The notes under the pieces: generated by a model | What the model was told of the DNA's origin: nothing | The model's input: the letters and a program-made list of their open reading frames with translations, nothing else | Database searches by the model: none | Position numbers and translations under genes: made by a program | In this document: positions 1-11,885 of the stretch, one piece after another | Layout of the letters: the number at the start of each line of letters is the position of its first letter | Numbering within the stretch: the first letter of the stretch is position 1 | Source: Pseudeuparius sepicola | Taxonomy: Eukaryota; Arthropoda; Insecta; Coleoptera; Anthribidae | Assembly (NCBI GenBank): GCA_963920635.1 | Contig: OY987300.1 | Span: 56,999,415 to 57,063,414 of the forward strand | Length of the DNA stretch: 64,000 nt | Direction: 5' to 3'

Positions 1-92
1 TGAAGTTGAAAGTAAACAGTGATAGAGTGTTTTAATTTTGATGCATATTTGCACATTTTGTGCATAGTTATTTGTTTTGTTTGCTATTGCAG

Positions 93-198
93 TATCTGCA
101 AACAACGTGCATCCGTTGTGGGAAACTAATAAGAGCTCCCTATACTCCAAAGTACACACCCACCAATTGCTGTTGATTGACATTGAAAAATCAAAAAG
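93..198 (+). CDS. Weak candidate internal exon
   Basis: A pyrimidine-rich stretch ending in CAG (to 92) precedes this segment, and AAAAAG|GTAATA follows it, so both splice signals are plausible. One frame, starting at base 95, stays open throughout (34 codons plus 2 bases) and contains a stretch like HPLWETNKSSLYSK. A second frame would place two close cysteines (CIRCGK) but meets a stop before the donor. I do not recognise the protein. No partner exon is visible in the following 2 kb. This could equally be chance or a decayed transposon fragment. Confidence 0.2.
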
Positions 199-689
199 GT
201 AATAAATTCACTTATTCACTTAGGCTATGCATACATTTTTTGAAATATCTGGAAAAAGGTCCAAGAAAAGTAAATTTACGATTTGTTGTGCAACTGGCAA
301 CTCCGCGCCCCGGGGTCGGCAGCCTCGACGCGCGAGTTTAACAGCTGCTGAGGTGAGTGCCGTTAACAAGGGGTTCAAAATACACTTCTGAAAATATATT
401 TTTTTTATGTTTTTTTGGTTGACTTTTGAAATTCTTTAATTTCGGATTCGTATTAACTATTTTCTCCCACCTGTGGTTAAAAATTTTAACATCATGACTG
501 AATTACCCTCTATAGATATAAGTTGACATAAAAATTAGTGTTGCTTTTTACAGCAACTTATATAAAACAGTGTTTCAAGCTGATAAGAAAAATATTGTAG
601 AAAAAGCGAAGATGTTTGAAAATTTGATACAATAAATCTATATTACAGACTCCACCGAAACCATTCGTCTAGGTAATTTTAAATTTTCC
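199..689. other. Intergenic stretch with short GC block
   Basis: Mostly AT-rich. A short GC-rich block (about 300-352) ends in GAG followed by GTGAGT at 353-358, a strong splice-donor look-alike. One frame across the block is open, but I see no acceptor just upstream, so it could only be a first exon. Nothing else is supported. Confidence 0.3.
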
Positions 690-1220
690 ATCATCCCAGC
701 CCATTCCATTAGTTGCAGCAGGAGTGCAAGGCAACGAGCTAGCCGGGCGAAACGACCGCCGCGAGAACGAGGCGGAATTCTGGAAGTTGTTCTTTGATGA
801 ATCGCCGGCGTGGCAGTTTTTCTTTTTATTAATTAAAAACACAAAACAGCACCCAGGGCTGCCCGGCCCGGCCCCGCGGCCGCGAAAAATTATGGGCGAC
901 GGCCCGCTGTCTGCGCTGAGTAATGGCCCCCGGCACAACACGTGACCGGGCCCGGGGGTGGGGCGCGCGGGAGGGGGGGAGGGGGCAGGGAGCGACGGGG
1001 GCTGATCAATAAAACATTTCCCCTTGTTCGCCACCCACCCCCATATCTACGGAAAGAAAATCGTTACTGTGAAGAATGTAACAAATGGCTGGCTGCCGCC
1101 GCTCCGCTCCAGAAGAATTGCTCTCCTTTTTGCGCCGCCTCCCCGGGAACTTCGAGAACGTTCTGAGCGTTCTGCGCGCTGGGGAATGGGCTTGGTCTCG
1201 TCCGTGGCTGGAAGCTTTGA
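690..1220. promoter_or_regulatory. GC-rich CpG-containing block
   Basis: This block has a much higher GC content than the surrounding DNA, with many CpG dinucleotides, and it peaks at about 860-1010. Overlapping open frames exist on both strands, but that is expected in GC-rich DNA and none resembles a known protein. It may be a promoter or enhancer of a gene outside the window. A run of guanine tracts lies at 948-1001 (separate entry). Confidence 0.35.
948..1001 (+). other. Potential G-quadruplex tract
   Basis: At least five runs of three to seven guanines are separated by short gaps in about 54 bases on the + strand. This fits the standard four-tract G-quadruplex pattern. Whether it folds or has a role is not shown by sequence. 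Confidence 0.55.
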
Positions 1221-2020
1221 TAAAATCTAGACTTTTTCGAATAAACATTAAATGTATCAACTGAAGTAGATTTGATTCACACAAACTTGCCCTGTTGCCT
1301 AAATAAAGCGATTTCATTTTCTCGATTTTGTCAACGGTGTACACAGTGTGCATAATATTTGTATACAGGACTATAATAATAATACAGATAGATGAATAGA
1401 TGGGTCCAATGAGTTTTCTTGAGTAATTTTTTAATTCTTGTGTTTTAAGTCTTGTGGTAGGCACTTTTTTTTATTATACTTGCTATTACCTTGATAATTC
1501 ATAACTTATACAGTGACCGGCAGAAAGTTGGACACAAATGGAAAACTTTTTTATTATTAATTTCTCAGAAAATTTTATTCTTGATAAAAGTTGGTGCATC
1601 ATTTCAAACTCGAAACGCACATATCAAAATTTAAATATCTCTTTTTGGACACGAGATATAGATTCAAAAATGTCAAAATAACTCAAGAGTAAAGTATCCT
1701 TATTTTTTAAAATACGATAAAAAGTTACTTATAAAAGTTGTTTGGAATCAAAGGTGGATGTCAGATTTAAAGTCACAGCCACCTAGTAAAAAAAAAAAAA
1801 GAAATTTACCTCTTTTGTATTTTTTTCGACCACCCTGTGTATTACAAAAAAACAAAATACCGCAAGCGCAACTTATCATCGGGTAACACATGAATTTGCT
1901 GGTAAGCTTTAATTTTGTTCGAGTAGCGGCTAGAAATTTAAATTAGTCGAAATCAGAGTTTAAAAATATTAAATTTGCCAGTGATGTCAAATTCGGGTAA
2001 AAGAAATGACTGCACGTAGG
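1221..2020. other. Intergenic, no supported gene
   Basis: AT-rich DNA. An ACAGTGACCGG sequence at about 1512 and a CCACCCTGTGTATT sequence near 1828 could be worn ends of another fold-back element, but the arms do not match well enough to call it. Confidence 0.3.
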
Positions 2021-2022
2021 TA

Positions 2023-2298
2023 CAGGGTAAGACTCAAAGTAGAAATAATGTGTTTACTGATTTACATAAATAAAGTAACTTTTTACACTAAACTTACCTA
2101 TTTAAGGCTATACCAAAGTTTACAGAATCTGTAAACTTTGGCTATACTTTTGAAGATACAGGGTCTAAAACGTTTAAGGAAGACAAAATTAAAGTCACGC
2201 TCTGTATCTTGAAAAGTAAAACCTTGAATAAATAAGTTTATTGGGAAAAGTTATTGTATTTAAACTAAGAAACGCATTTTTTTACATCGAGTCTTACC
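2023..2298. mobile_element. Fold-back MITE with TA-flanked ends
   Basis: The left end CAGGGTAAGACTC (after TA at 2021-2022) is mirrored by a right end reading GAGTCTTACC before TA at 2299-2300. Homology between the arms continues inward, for example AATGTGTTT against AAACGCATT. A strong internal hairpin at about 2113-2141 pairs CCAAAGTTTACAG with CTGTAAACTTTGG. It has no coding capacity. The TA flanks fit a Tc1/mariner-type target duplication. Confidence 0.65.
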
Positions 2299-2300
2299 TA

Positions 2301-3057
2301 TCGAGCAATTTTTTTAGTTAATTTTTCGGAAATACCCTGAAATATTACAAAAAAATTAAATTGGTATGAAACCATGACATAGGTATATGAAGAAATTTCA
2401 AGAGGACGTTTTGTTTACAATTAAAATCTACATAAGAAAATTGTATACATTTTAGTGCTATACCTACAAGGTGATTCTTTTTTTTTCTAAAAACAACTGT
2501 ACTAATTACCTACTTTTCCGCCATTGGTTTTTCAAGGTGTTTGATATTAAGAGGTTTTATGCTAACCCATTCCGTTATAACGTGTACCAAATATGACCTA
2601 AATATCTCAACTAGTTTTGTAAATATTCATTAGTCCACATATTTTTGACAACTTTAACACCCTGTAACTTTTTGTAATGCCTTAAAAAGTTATAGTTTAT
2701 ACAAAAAAGTGCGGTTATTTTTTCGTTTTCTATCACCTGTTGAAGTGCCGTAGAATAAAACTGAATCATCTTGTATATTATTAGTACAAAATTAAGAAAA
2801 AATTATCGAAACTATAAAACAAAACTTAATACATACTTTTATTTCAAAACTTTACGTTTTATTAATCATGTCATAATAACGATATTATTTTTTGGTCGTT
2901 TGACGTCATTTACCAATTAAACACCTAAAAATGACTTCATTTTGACGTTTTTCTGCTAACTGGGGCTGGAATAGTTAAATATGAAAAAGGAAAAGAAAAA
3001 AATGTGTGAAAGACATAATTATACCCCAGTGCCCTATGTAAGTATATTATATGTATA
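2301..3057. other. Intergenic, nothing recognised
   Basis: AT-rich sequence with no credible frame, RNA gene or paired repeat that I can see. Confidence 0.4.
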
Positions 3058-3059
3058 TA

Positions 3060-4462
3060 CAGGGTGTCCCAATAAGGACTCCCGTCGCCAATATCTCCGG
3101 AACAAAAAGAGATATTTTAATTGTGCAAACGCCGTTCGCTAGCATGTGAAGAGGGCTTTATTCTTAACCACTAAGCGTTCATTTTGACATTGGCGTATAG
3201 ATGGCGCTGCGGTGGAAAGAAACTTTTCGATCCTAGGAACGTTGGAACGTAGCGCATCTGAAAGACTGGATAATTTGGAGAAACTTTTGTTCAATTTTCC
3301 TATTGATACTAGTTTCTGAGATAACCGCTCTACAATGTCATTTACAAAAAATGAGCTAACTCGCTTAAAATTAACTTTAGAGGAAAAAGTTATTAAAAAT
3401 ATCTTTGTAGTTCACTAGGACAAAGAAAATAGCGGCACGTGTCAAATTATTACACATCCGGTTTGACCGGAAGTACCGGAAGTGACCCATTTTTCAGTTC
3501 AAAATGAACATACTGTACAATTTTTCCTCAAAATTGGAAAACATATACGTAATAACAATAACACTTTGTAGGTACATGTAGACAAGGACAATTTGGCTGA
3601 ATTTATTTTTATTAACCGAAGGTGACATTATAGAAATTAAACATGTATGTTTACAATAAATATGTTCAAAATTATTTCCATACCTATAAATACGAGCAGC
3701 GGCTACAACACTGTTTTTACAACATTCTCCGTAAATTAATACCATATTTTAATTTATCCTCGTTATTATAATTAACCATTATTACAAAAATTAATAAACT
3801 AATTAGGTAAGAAACAAATTGACAACGTTAGAGAATTACCTGGGCGTTTGAAGCTAAATATCATATTGAAACAATAGACAGACAGAGCCACCTTCGGTTA
3901 ATAAAAATAAATTCAGCCAAATTGCCGTTGTCTAGATGTATGTATATACATGGTGTTATTGTTATTATATGACACTGGATATTAAATTTTTTTCACTTTT
4001 GCGGGATAAATTTTACAGTATGTTCATTTTAAACTGAAAAATGGGTCACTTCCGGTACTTCCGGTCAAACCGGATGTGTAATAATTTGACACGTGTTGCT
4101 ATTTACTTCGTCCTAGTGAACTACAATGATATTTGTAAAACTTTTTCCTCTAAAGTTAATTTTAAGCGAGTTTTTTCTAAATGACATTGTAGAGCGGTTA
4201 TCTCAGAAACTAGTATCAATAGGAAAATTGAACAAAAGTTTCTCCAAATTATCTAGTCTTTCAGATGCCCTGCGTTTCAACGTTCCTAGGATCGAAAAGT
4301 TTCTTTCCGCCGCAGCTCCATCTATACGCCAATGTCAAAATGAACGCTTAACAGTTAAGAATAAAGCCCTCTTCACGTCCTAGCGAACGGCGTTTGCAGA
4401 ATTAAAATATATCTTTTTGTTCCGGAGATATCGGCGACGGGAGTCGTTATTGGGACACCCTG
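3060..4462. mobile_element. Long-arm fold-back transposon, CAGGGTGTCCC ends
   Basis: A 1.4 kb element lies between TA dinucleotides (3058-3059 and 4463-4464). The left arm (about 3060-3632) is mirrored by the right arm (about 3890-4462) for roughly 570 bp with scattered differences. Shared landmarks include GACACCC ends, TCCGGAACAAAAAGA, an ATAGATGGCGC-like stretch, and a GGTTTGACCGGAAGTACC region. The spacer of about 250 bp codes for nothing visible. Frames read in the arms are mirror images of each other and are not genes. It is non-autonomous, probably moved by a Tc1/mariner-type enzyme. A transcript would form a very long hairpin. Confidence 0.85.
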
Positions 4463-4541
4463 TATATGCAAAATCTGCGAGATGCTGAAAGTTTATTAGA
4501 AAGTAAGGAAAAAAATTTTCGGAATATTTTTTACAACTTAT

Positions 4542-4848
4542 GCCTTTACTCGCAGTCATTTCAGAGAACTAAAAATTATGACAGTACCGTCAGTACCTGC
4601 CTTATTATATTCATCAATTTATTCTGTATATAAAGTCCAAAACTAACCACTTAATGACGCATGAGGATATACACAAGTATAATACCAGAGGTAAGGATCT
4701 GGTTCTCGCCCCACAACATAGGCTGTCCTTCACCCATAAAAACTTCTCCACAAACGCAATCCGGATTTATAATCATCTTCCAAAAGACAAAAAGCTAATG
4801 CCATATAAAAAGTTAAAATAGTTAAAAAAACAGCTGTCTGAATATTGA
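4542..4848 (+). pseudogene. 3' remnant of a jockey/CR1-type non-LTR reverse transcriptase
   Basis: Reading + frames gives the C-terminal tail typical of insect non-LTR polymerases: FRELKIMTVPS, then after a frame change FILYIKSKTNH, IHKYNTRGKDLVLAPQHRLS, FSTNAIRIYNHLPKD and MPYKKLK. The order matches the region after the RT thumb in jockey/CR1/L2-type elements. At least one frameshift (around 4590) and two stops (after MPYKKLK and after QLSEY) break it. It is a dead 5'-truncated copy. Roughly 150 bases of AT-rich 3' trailer follow, with AATAAA near 4966, ending in a TATC repeat, a common tail for this class. It abuts the fold-back element ending at 4462. Confidence 0.8.
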
Positions 4849-4973
4849 CGGTTAGCCTGTGTGGAGGGGTGGTAAAATGTACCCAATAATACAATGTAAT
4901 TAAGTTTTATACATATAATTTTAATGTGACGATGCCAAAACATGTAATGTGTTGTTTTTTTGCAAATAAATTG

Positions 4974-4998
4974 TATCTATGTATCTATCTATCTATCT
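4974..4998. repeat. (TATC)n microsatellite at the retrotransposon 3' end
   Basis: About six copies of TATC or TGTATC follow the AATAAA of the preceding reverse-transcriptase remnant. This is probably the tail on which the element primed, or a slipped product of it. Confidence 0.7.
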
Positions 4999-5050
4999 CT
5001 ACTATTGTTTTTTTTTAACTCAAAAATAAAAGAAATTAAAAGAGTAAAAT

Positions 5051-5232
5051 CGTTGACTGACGCATTAATAAAGACTGCTCACGGCTGTCACGTCTGGCAC
5101 TTTTCTGGCTCACCACGCGCTTTCTGGAGACACAATACAATGCGAAATACATTGTTATAGCCACCAGAGTCAGCTGTTTTCCAGAACATCAAGCTATAGC
5201 TATGACAAGTCTTATAAATAGGTCAGTCACTG
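5051..5232. mobile_element. 180-bp MITE family, copy 1
   Basis: The ends are inverted: CGTTGACTGACG at the left mirrors GGTCAGTCACTG at the right, and the mirror continues through AAGACTGCTCACGGCT against AGCTATGACAAGTCTT. Two more copies lie at 14346-14515 (opposite orientation) and 35219-35399. A direct repeat GTAAAAT flanks this copy on both sides (5044-5050, 5233-5239). It is non-coding. The 7-9 bp target repeats across copies would suit a hAT- or Mutator-like source. Confidence 0.75.
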
Positions 5233-5439
5233 GTAAAATGTTACCCACGAATTTAAATTGATATATCATTATCATTATAGTTTGTATCCCGCATGAAACG
5301 ACTATATTTTTATGGCAGCATCAAGTTCCGTATGTAGATTTGCTGTCAACTTGACAGAGCCGTGTGGTCTCTTTAAATCCATCACTCGATATGTCTTTAT
5401 GGTTTGTGGTTTTTCCCGCGCTACTGTGCCGCAGGTTAT

Positions 5440-5840
5440 GTGGTTTATATCGTTTCGCACTCTCCGCCACAAAACGTAAATAAAGCCGAACGATGAGCGG
5501 CGCGCCCAATAACGGGCGGGCGGTGGCGTATTTGTTGATCCGGCCCGGACTGACGGTTGTAAACGTTGTGAACACGAGGCAGTAATACGGGGGACATTAC
5601 GACTTTACGACCGCGTTTACACGTCGTAAAAATCACTTTAACTACCCGAGGAGTGTGGCGGGCTTTTATTGCGCGCGCCGCGCCGCTCCTCCGGGTTATG
5701 AGCGCGTCTGATTTTTGAGAGACACCGCCTAATGGCTTTTTAAGTGGCTTGTTAGGTGAACGGGCGGTCATTGGGTTTATCGCTTTTTTATGTCTGCGCC
5801 AACGATCGACGGGTTAATTGGGAGGATGTTTTCCGCGTTG
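5440..5840. promoter_or_regulatory. GC-rich block with clustered TTTACGAC motifs
   Basis: CpG-rich DNA in an AT-rich setting without a credible coding frame. Within 35 bases it carries ATTACGAC (5596-5603), TTTACGAC (5604-5611) and the reverse form GTCGTAAA (5623-5630). TTTACGAC-like sites are known preferences of posterior Hox (Abd-B class) proteins, so an enhancer is conceivable. This is inference from motif shape only. Confidence 0.35.
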
Positions 5841-6193
5841 CTGGGTTGCAATGATGGTATATAATTTCGGTAAAAAGGGTAAAAGAGTAAAAGGGGTGAC
5901 ACACATATAACACTACATTTAATAGTCGTTAGAGAAATTAATACTACCACACCCACTGCTTTGCCTTCAGTGCATATGTTATGTTTTTTACTATTTCAAG
6001 AAAGATCAGTCGATTGCTTTTTCTGATTTTTTTGTGACCGGGAAAGGCCCTATAAAAAATATAAAATTTTCTAGGGGCGTGACGCCATGCCCCTAAAATG
6101 CAGATTGCTTCAATTTGAGCTTGACGAAAACGTCCATGTGGAAGCTCCATTAATTTGACATCGCATGGTAATTTGACGTTTACCTATTACTCC

Positions 6194-6828
6194 AAGAAAA
6201 TTGTCATTTTTTATAGAGGTAGAAAAACAAATTCTTAACAGGGAGATATTTTCAGGGTTGGTTGTGGGTAACGTCCTGAGTATAACCCAAAAAAATCACC
6301 ATCGAAGTCGTGTTACGAACCCCGCAATAGGAGTGGTTTTGCAAAAATTTTTTTGCATTTTTTTTCTTATGTGTACATTATTACATTCTCTACAACTTTC
6401 TCTTATGAAGTTTTTTTAACTTCAATACTTCACGAGATATAGGTAAAAGATCACCACTAGCTAAAGGGGGTTAACTTAGTAGTGCACCCCGAGTTAACCC
6501 TGAAAAAATCGGCTTGTTTTAAAGAAAATCTTTTTCACCCTTACAAAGCCTTTAGCTAGTGGTGATCTTTTACCTATATCTCGTGAAATATTGAAGTTAA
6601 AAAAAACTTCATAAGGGACAATTGTAGAGAATGTAATAATGTATACACAAGAAAAAAATTTACACATAAGAAAAAAATTGCAAAAAAAATGTTTGCAAAA
6701 CCATCCCTATGCGGGGTTCGTAACACGACTTCGATGGTGATTTTTTGGGGTTATACTCAGGACGCTACCCACAACCAACCCTGAAAATATCTACCTGTTA
6801 AGAATTTTTTTCTCCATGTATAATTTTC
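6194..6828. mobile_element. Near-palindromic fold-back element
   Basis: The left arm (about 6194-6466) is mirrored by the right arm (about 6548-6828), including TTCAGGGTTGGTTGTGGGTA, a block around ACCCCGCAATAGG, and AAAAGATCACCACTAGCTAA next to the 80-bp spacer. Divergence is low. There is no coding capacity. Unlike most fold-back elements here, its ends do not begin CAGGG and I could not fix a target duplication. Confidence 0.75.
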
Positions 6829-8529
6829 TGTAGGTGATTGATGAACTTTTTACTAATTATATACTGGAGTGTTTCATATAACAAATGTCGGCTATTGTTT
6901 CATAAAGAACATGGTATGCCGAGTTTATGGCAATTTTTTTAGAAGGATATTGCAAGTTTACTGAAACCCGTGGTTCTATCTGAAATTTTAATGTAATGTT
7001 CATAATCAAGAATTGAGGTTTAATCCATTAAAATATGAATATGTACATCTAATTTGCAAGCAACGGATATATAAGAATATATAAGTATGTCCGTTTAGGT
7101 GCACATTCACTACGTTTTAGTGTATAGGATATCAGTTTTAGAATGCTACTCAAAATACACGATACCTACCTAATATTGTGTGACTTTTGCTATTGTGAAA
7201 TAGGTATGTATAAATCCCCTAAAATGCCTTTTTCATTTTATGCCACTAGTTTATTAAAACATTACTACTGAATTATAGGCAAAATCTAAAAAGGTTCAAT
7301 CGATAAAATTTATTCTAAACGACAGAATTGCAATATATTTTTTAAATCATCTACAAACTAGACTTGTTGCTAATAATTCCTCTAACGTCTAACGTAATTA
7401 ATAGTTTTTAAATTTTTTAATGTTGTAAAAATCCATACACATCAAATTTCAGCATGTCCTTTCAAAACATACTAATTTTTTCCTAAAATTAACGAAAAAC
7501 CACAACACATAATTAAACAAACCAAACCCTACATCACGAGTAAAAATGAGTTGTGAATCTAAAAAAGCCATAACTACCTATAGGCGAACGTGGATGCCTA
7601 TACTTATATGGTTCAAAAGATACAAAATAGTTGGAGGGTCAAAGTCAAAAACAACCCGCTCTGTTTGGTTTGTTTCTGATTTTTTTACTAAAATGAGGTA
7701 CTTAAAAAACTGCTTATGAATAAGAATAAAATCCTTGCCAAATTAAAACTGAATAGGTCGCTAAAACATAGAAATTATTAATAAAAATACACATAGGTAC
7801 TATATACGTTTTTAAATTAAACTTCAAAGCCCCCTGTTTTAAATTACATGGATCTAAGAAAAATATGGATTTGAACCCAAAGAGTTATTGACCTATTTTT
7901 TTGTTACAATCTGTAGAATACTTACAAAGTTACAGGCATGGTTCATTTTATAAAGCAAAAAGATTATGTTCCAGTTGGTAAATAATCCTAATAAAACTAA
8001 GCCTCATGAGCAGGGGCGTAGATAAGGGGGAGGTGGGTTAGAGGGTTTACCCCCCATTGAAAAAATAAAGAAAAATTACATCATGATGTTTCATTTTATT
8101 ATTTCCTATGCCTCATTTAAACTATTTACTCTTAAAATTTCTAAAAAATATGGCCTGCGGTGCATTTTACTAACCAAACACCTGTATTTTCTTGAATACT
8201 TGCTTTAAAAAACAATAATCGGGCACACCCCGAACAAAAAGTTAGATGTAGGACACATGATAATTTATAAGGTGTCCTAAAATTTTTATTGGCACTTATG
8301 TTTTTACTTATCACTGAGGAGAATGAGAGTTGTTATTCAGGTTGTTGTTTGTTCAAACTTTTTTCTTTTCTATAAAATAAAGTAGGTATACTTACTTATG
8401 GTTACTGCACAAAAATGAATAATATTTTTTTTGCTCATATTATAGATCACTTCGAATTTTCTTCATTCATTTAAGGTGCTTGGCCTTACTCATGTGTTAT
8501 TATTGCATTTGCCATACTTATTTAACACT
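6829..8529. other. Intergenic, nothing recognised
   Basis: About 1.7 kb of AT-rich DNA. I see no gene, RNA gene or paired repeat here. Confidence 0.4.
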
Positions 8530-8870
8530 CCTCCAGCCCCATAGTCAAACCTGGGAATGTGGCCGATGGGCATATTGTCAAACCGTCCTGGTCCAGCTCA
8601 TTTGTTTCAATCTCCCATCTGCCCCTTGCACAGTTTGTGCCCGGCTGGCTCTCCTTTTTTATTTCTCCGATATTCGTTTCAGCGGAACGTATAAATTTCC
8701 ATCTTAGCGGGTATCCTCCAAGTGTCAGATGTTCTCCTATCTCAGCACACATCTGACGGAGACCATAACGACCAGATACGCTTTTTTGATATATTACCTG
8801 CACTACCTGACCACGCACCCCTAGGGTTTCAAGATGGCCGCTGGGACCCAGGTCGATCCGGCCTCGAGGT
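8530..8870. promoter_or_regulatory. Moderately GC-rich block
   Basis: Open frames run on both strands at once (for example 98 codons on the minus strand, 8522-8818), which points to base composition and not to selection for protein. I recognise no product. It is a possible conserved regulatory segment. Confidence 0.25.
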
Positions 8871-9779
8871 ATTTACACGGATTAAGATGATCAATACCAG
8901 CTACAAACTTAAATGTAACGTTGACTAGCTCATGATTAGCTAAAATATATTACGAGGTACCTACTTAGTATAAGAGCTAGCTTACTGATTAAAATATTTT
9001 AAATCGTCTCAAATAAATCGACATAAGATTGTCGTTGGTTTTGAAATGGCAAAAATTTCTTGTCACAAACTTTGCCCCTCAAGCTTGATTTCCAAAGTAA
9101 AGGGCTTAAAAGGAAAGGCCTAAATGTATATGTCTTGGAAACCAAAAACTGAAATAGTAGGCAGAAAAACGAAGAACAAGTGTATAATCGTATACTGTTA
9201 ACTTTACCTATTTTAGTATTCTTTAGTATCCCTTAGCTTTCGACCAACCTAATACTTATTCCTATGTTCACGATCACCTTTTGCAGGTTTTATGTTTTAA
9301 TTTATACGTGACTATAGATGCCAACATTTATATTAGTTTTTAACTTCTAATTTAACGACAATAACTACTACAGATCATAGGGAGTAATCATTCTAAAATG
9401 ACCTTGCGAACTTCACCCTTGCAGAAACTACCCCCTTGCAGATTTAAATCCCTGCGTAGAAGGTATGTTTATAGGGGCGATTTCTTAACTTGATGAGTCA
9501 CTTATTTTTTCCCTTATTCTATTATGTTCGTGCCTTGGCTTCAATTTTATAAGTACTAACTAATTTACAAACCTGTCGATTACCTTTACTATAAGCTGCT
9601 CAAAGTTCATGATTTTCTGAAAGCCAAATCACCAACACTAAATATGTTATTTGTATTTTTCCCGGAAGGAATAGCTATATAGTCATATTTTTTACTGCCC
9701 TAGTTTGTGGATCATCTTTCGCTGTACCCCGCCCCAGAAGAACATTCATTACAAAAATTCTGCAGGCCATGTGTTGAAA

Positions 9780-10170
9780 TTCCGCTTAATTAGGGACAAA
9801 ATGCGAACACAGCGAGCTCCTATTTTTTTTCTTGTAACCAAGCTGCGGAGTGCCGTAAATCACAAAAACGCTTTTTTGCGCCGGTCGTAAATCACGTGGA
9901 AAAAGCGCATATTCGCAACAAGAGGCCCTATTTTAAACTCGAGATTAGTCAATATGGTCGCAGGCGACCCTCCTGTTTCTTATCAGGGGGGCGGGTAATC
10001 CAGTTAGGCCCGTGCATATCTTAGTATGACCGTGAATAAGGTAAAAGGATTAACTATTCTTCCACCCCTTCTTGCCTATCTTGAAAGGGGTTTACGCCGG
10101 TCGTAAATCTTGATCTTTGGGAAGGGGGCCAATAGGAAACGCATCGGCTAAGCCGCAAGGGTGCCGAAAG
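9780..10170. promoter_or_regulatory. GC-rich block with repeated 15-base motif
   Basis: The exact 15-mer CGCCGGTCGTAAATC occurs at 9879-9893 and again at 10095-10109, and a related GCCGTAAATCAC lies at 9852. The core GTCGTAAA is the reverse of TTTACGAC, also clustered at 5596-5630. No protein-like frame exists. Candidate regulatory DNA. Confidence 0.35.
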
Positions 10171-10600
10171 ATTGATTGGTCGGCAATTATAAAAAGTATT
10201 ACACCTTTGGGAGTACGCTGCAGTCCCTTTAATGGAAAAGAATATAAAAGAAATATGGACTCTAGATAATAGATCTATAGCGTTTGCTCCCAAAAGAGTA
10301 TTTTAATAGCCTGTAGAGATAAAAATATATGGCGAGCGCCCTTAATATCTATTTTTAATTGCATGACGACAGTAATTAGATAGATAGATTAGGTAGATTA
10401 TCTTCTGATTTCAACAACTTCATCGAGCAGTTTTTTGTATATATTCTTAATTTTTTAAGACACAAATTAATGACTATTGCTGTAGTAGGATATTGCCACA
10501 GAATGTGATATTGCATATACAGGGTGATTCACGTAAGTGGTTCATTAGAAGTTTACGGGGAAGAAGTGAGAATTTTGATTTGAAATTTTGGTTACTTATA

Positions 10601-11317
10601 CAGGGTGTTCGAAAAATAGACGGAGATATTTTAGAGGGTGATTCCCTGTTAAGAAATATGAAAAAAAGTTTCTATAAACATGGGTCCGGAAATGCAGAGT
10701 TTTCAAGATACAGGATGTTAAATAAAAAAAATAAAACATGAAATTATTAATGTCTTAAAAATTATTTACTCGATTCTGTTGAAATTTGGCAATGTTATTT
10801 GTTGTATTAAGAGGCTAATTTCGCCCTAACTAGATTAAATTTATTAAGTCCAGTGGCGTCCCGGGGGGCACCTTAGCGAATATTATTATCAAAAAAATGT
10901 ACGCCACTACCTTTTTTGTAACTTTAATATTTTTTGTTTGATTAAGCATCTAAAAATACAACTTCTTTCCCTCTTGTATTGTTTTCCTATCTCACTTCGT
11001 TTTCGAGAAAAAAAAAAACCGTTTTATTGCATGTCACTGGACAAAATTGGTTGTAGTGTACTTTATGTTATGATATTGGAAAAGTTGCAATAACACTCTT
11101 TCCTAGAAATGCTTTTGATTATTTGTTTTCCAAGGCACTTGTGATTTTTTTTGCAAAAATTGATAAACCAATTTTGTCCAGTGACATGCAATATATTTAA
11201 CATCCTGTATCTTGAAAACTCTGCATTTCCGGACCCATGTTTATAGAAACTTTTTTTCATATTTCTTAACAGGGAATCACCCTCTAAAATACCTCCGTCT
11301 ATTTTTCGAACACCCTG
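10601..11317. mobile_element. Fold-back element nested in the left arm
   Basis: Ends CAGGGTGTTCGAAAAATAGA and the mirror CTATTTTTCGAACACCCTG lie between TA pairs (10599-10600, 11318-11319). Arms extend about 130 bp through CATGGGTCCGGAAATGCAGA. A second inverted pair (11027-11049 with 11168-11190, core CATGTCACTGGACAAAATTG) lies inside. The opposite arm of the host element (around 12855-12875) reads across the same point without an insertion, apart from an extra TA. This confirms that the segment moved in. Confidence 0.85.
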
Positions 11318-11885
11318 TATAACAGGTTGTAAAGTTTCTTTCTAAAATATTTTTAACTTCCGATCACTTCCGGTTATACTGGAAGTCGATAGCAACTTTG
11401 TTATTTCAAATAGAACACCCTATATATGATTACACCATTTGGTTTCCTATTAAATTCCAAATCTTTTTTCTGAATATAATGTGTACCCTATTCCTAACCC
11501 TTTTCGAGATATTCGCAAATTTTTGATGTTTTTGAGTGTTGCAGCCATCGACCATAGTGAAACTGAAATTTTTGACTGCCCTAGGCGAAAGTCAACTTTA
11601 TTAAAAAATGGTCTGTATGCCATTTCAAAATATTGTACGGATATGGAACGCATATTTTTTTATTGCACCATTGAAATGCTTGTGAAAAGCCAGTTCAAAA
11701 AGATAAAAAGATATAACACACTATATGTCTAAATGAAGCGGTTGCTTCGTTATTACGTGAAATACGTATTTTTGCTGCTCCATAGTAAGAAACAACGGAC
11801 CTTTTCTAATAGGCGGCCATGGATTTTTCATTTGTGATTGTCATTTATTGTGTTCCAAACGATAAAATATTAACTGTTGACAAAA

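Noticed and set aside
8522..8818. 98-codon minus-strand frame as a gene
   Set aside because: Frames are open on both strands at once and none has a recognisable domain or splice context.
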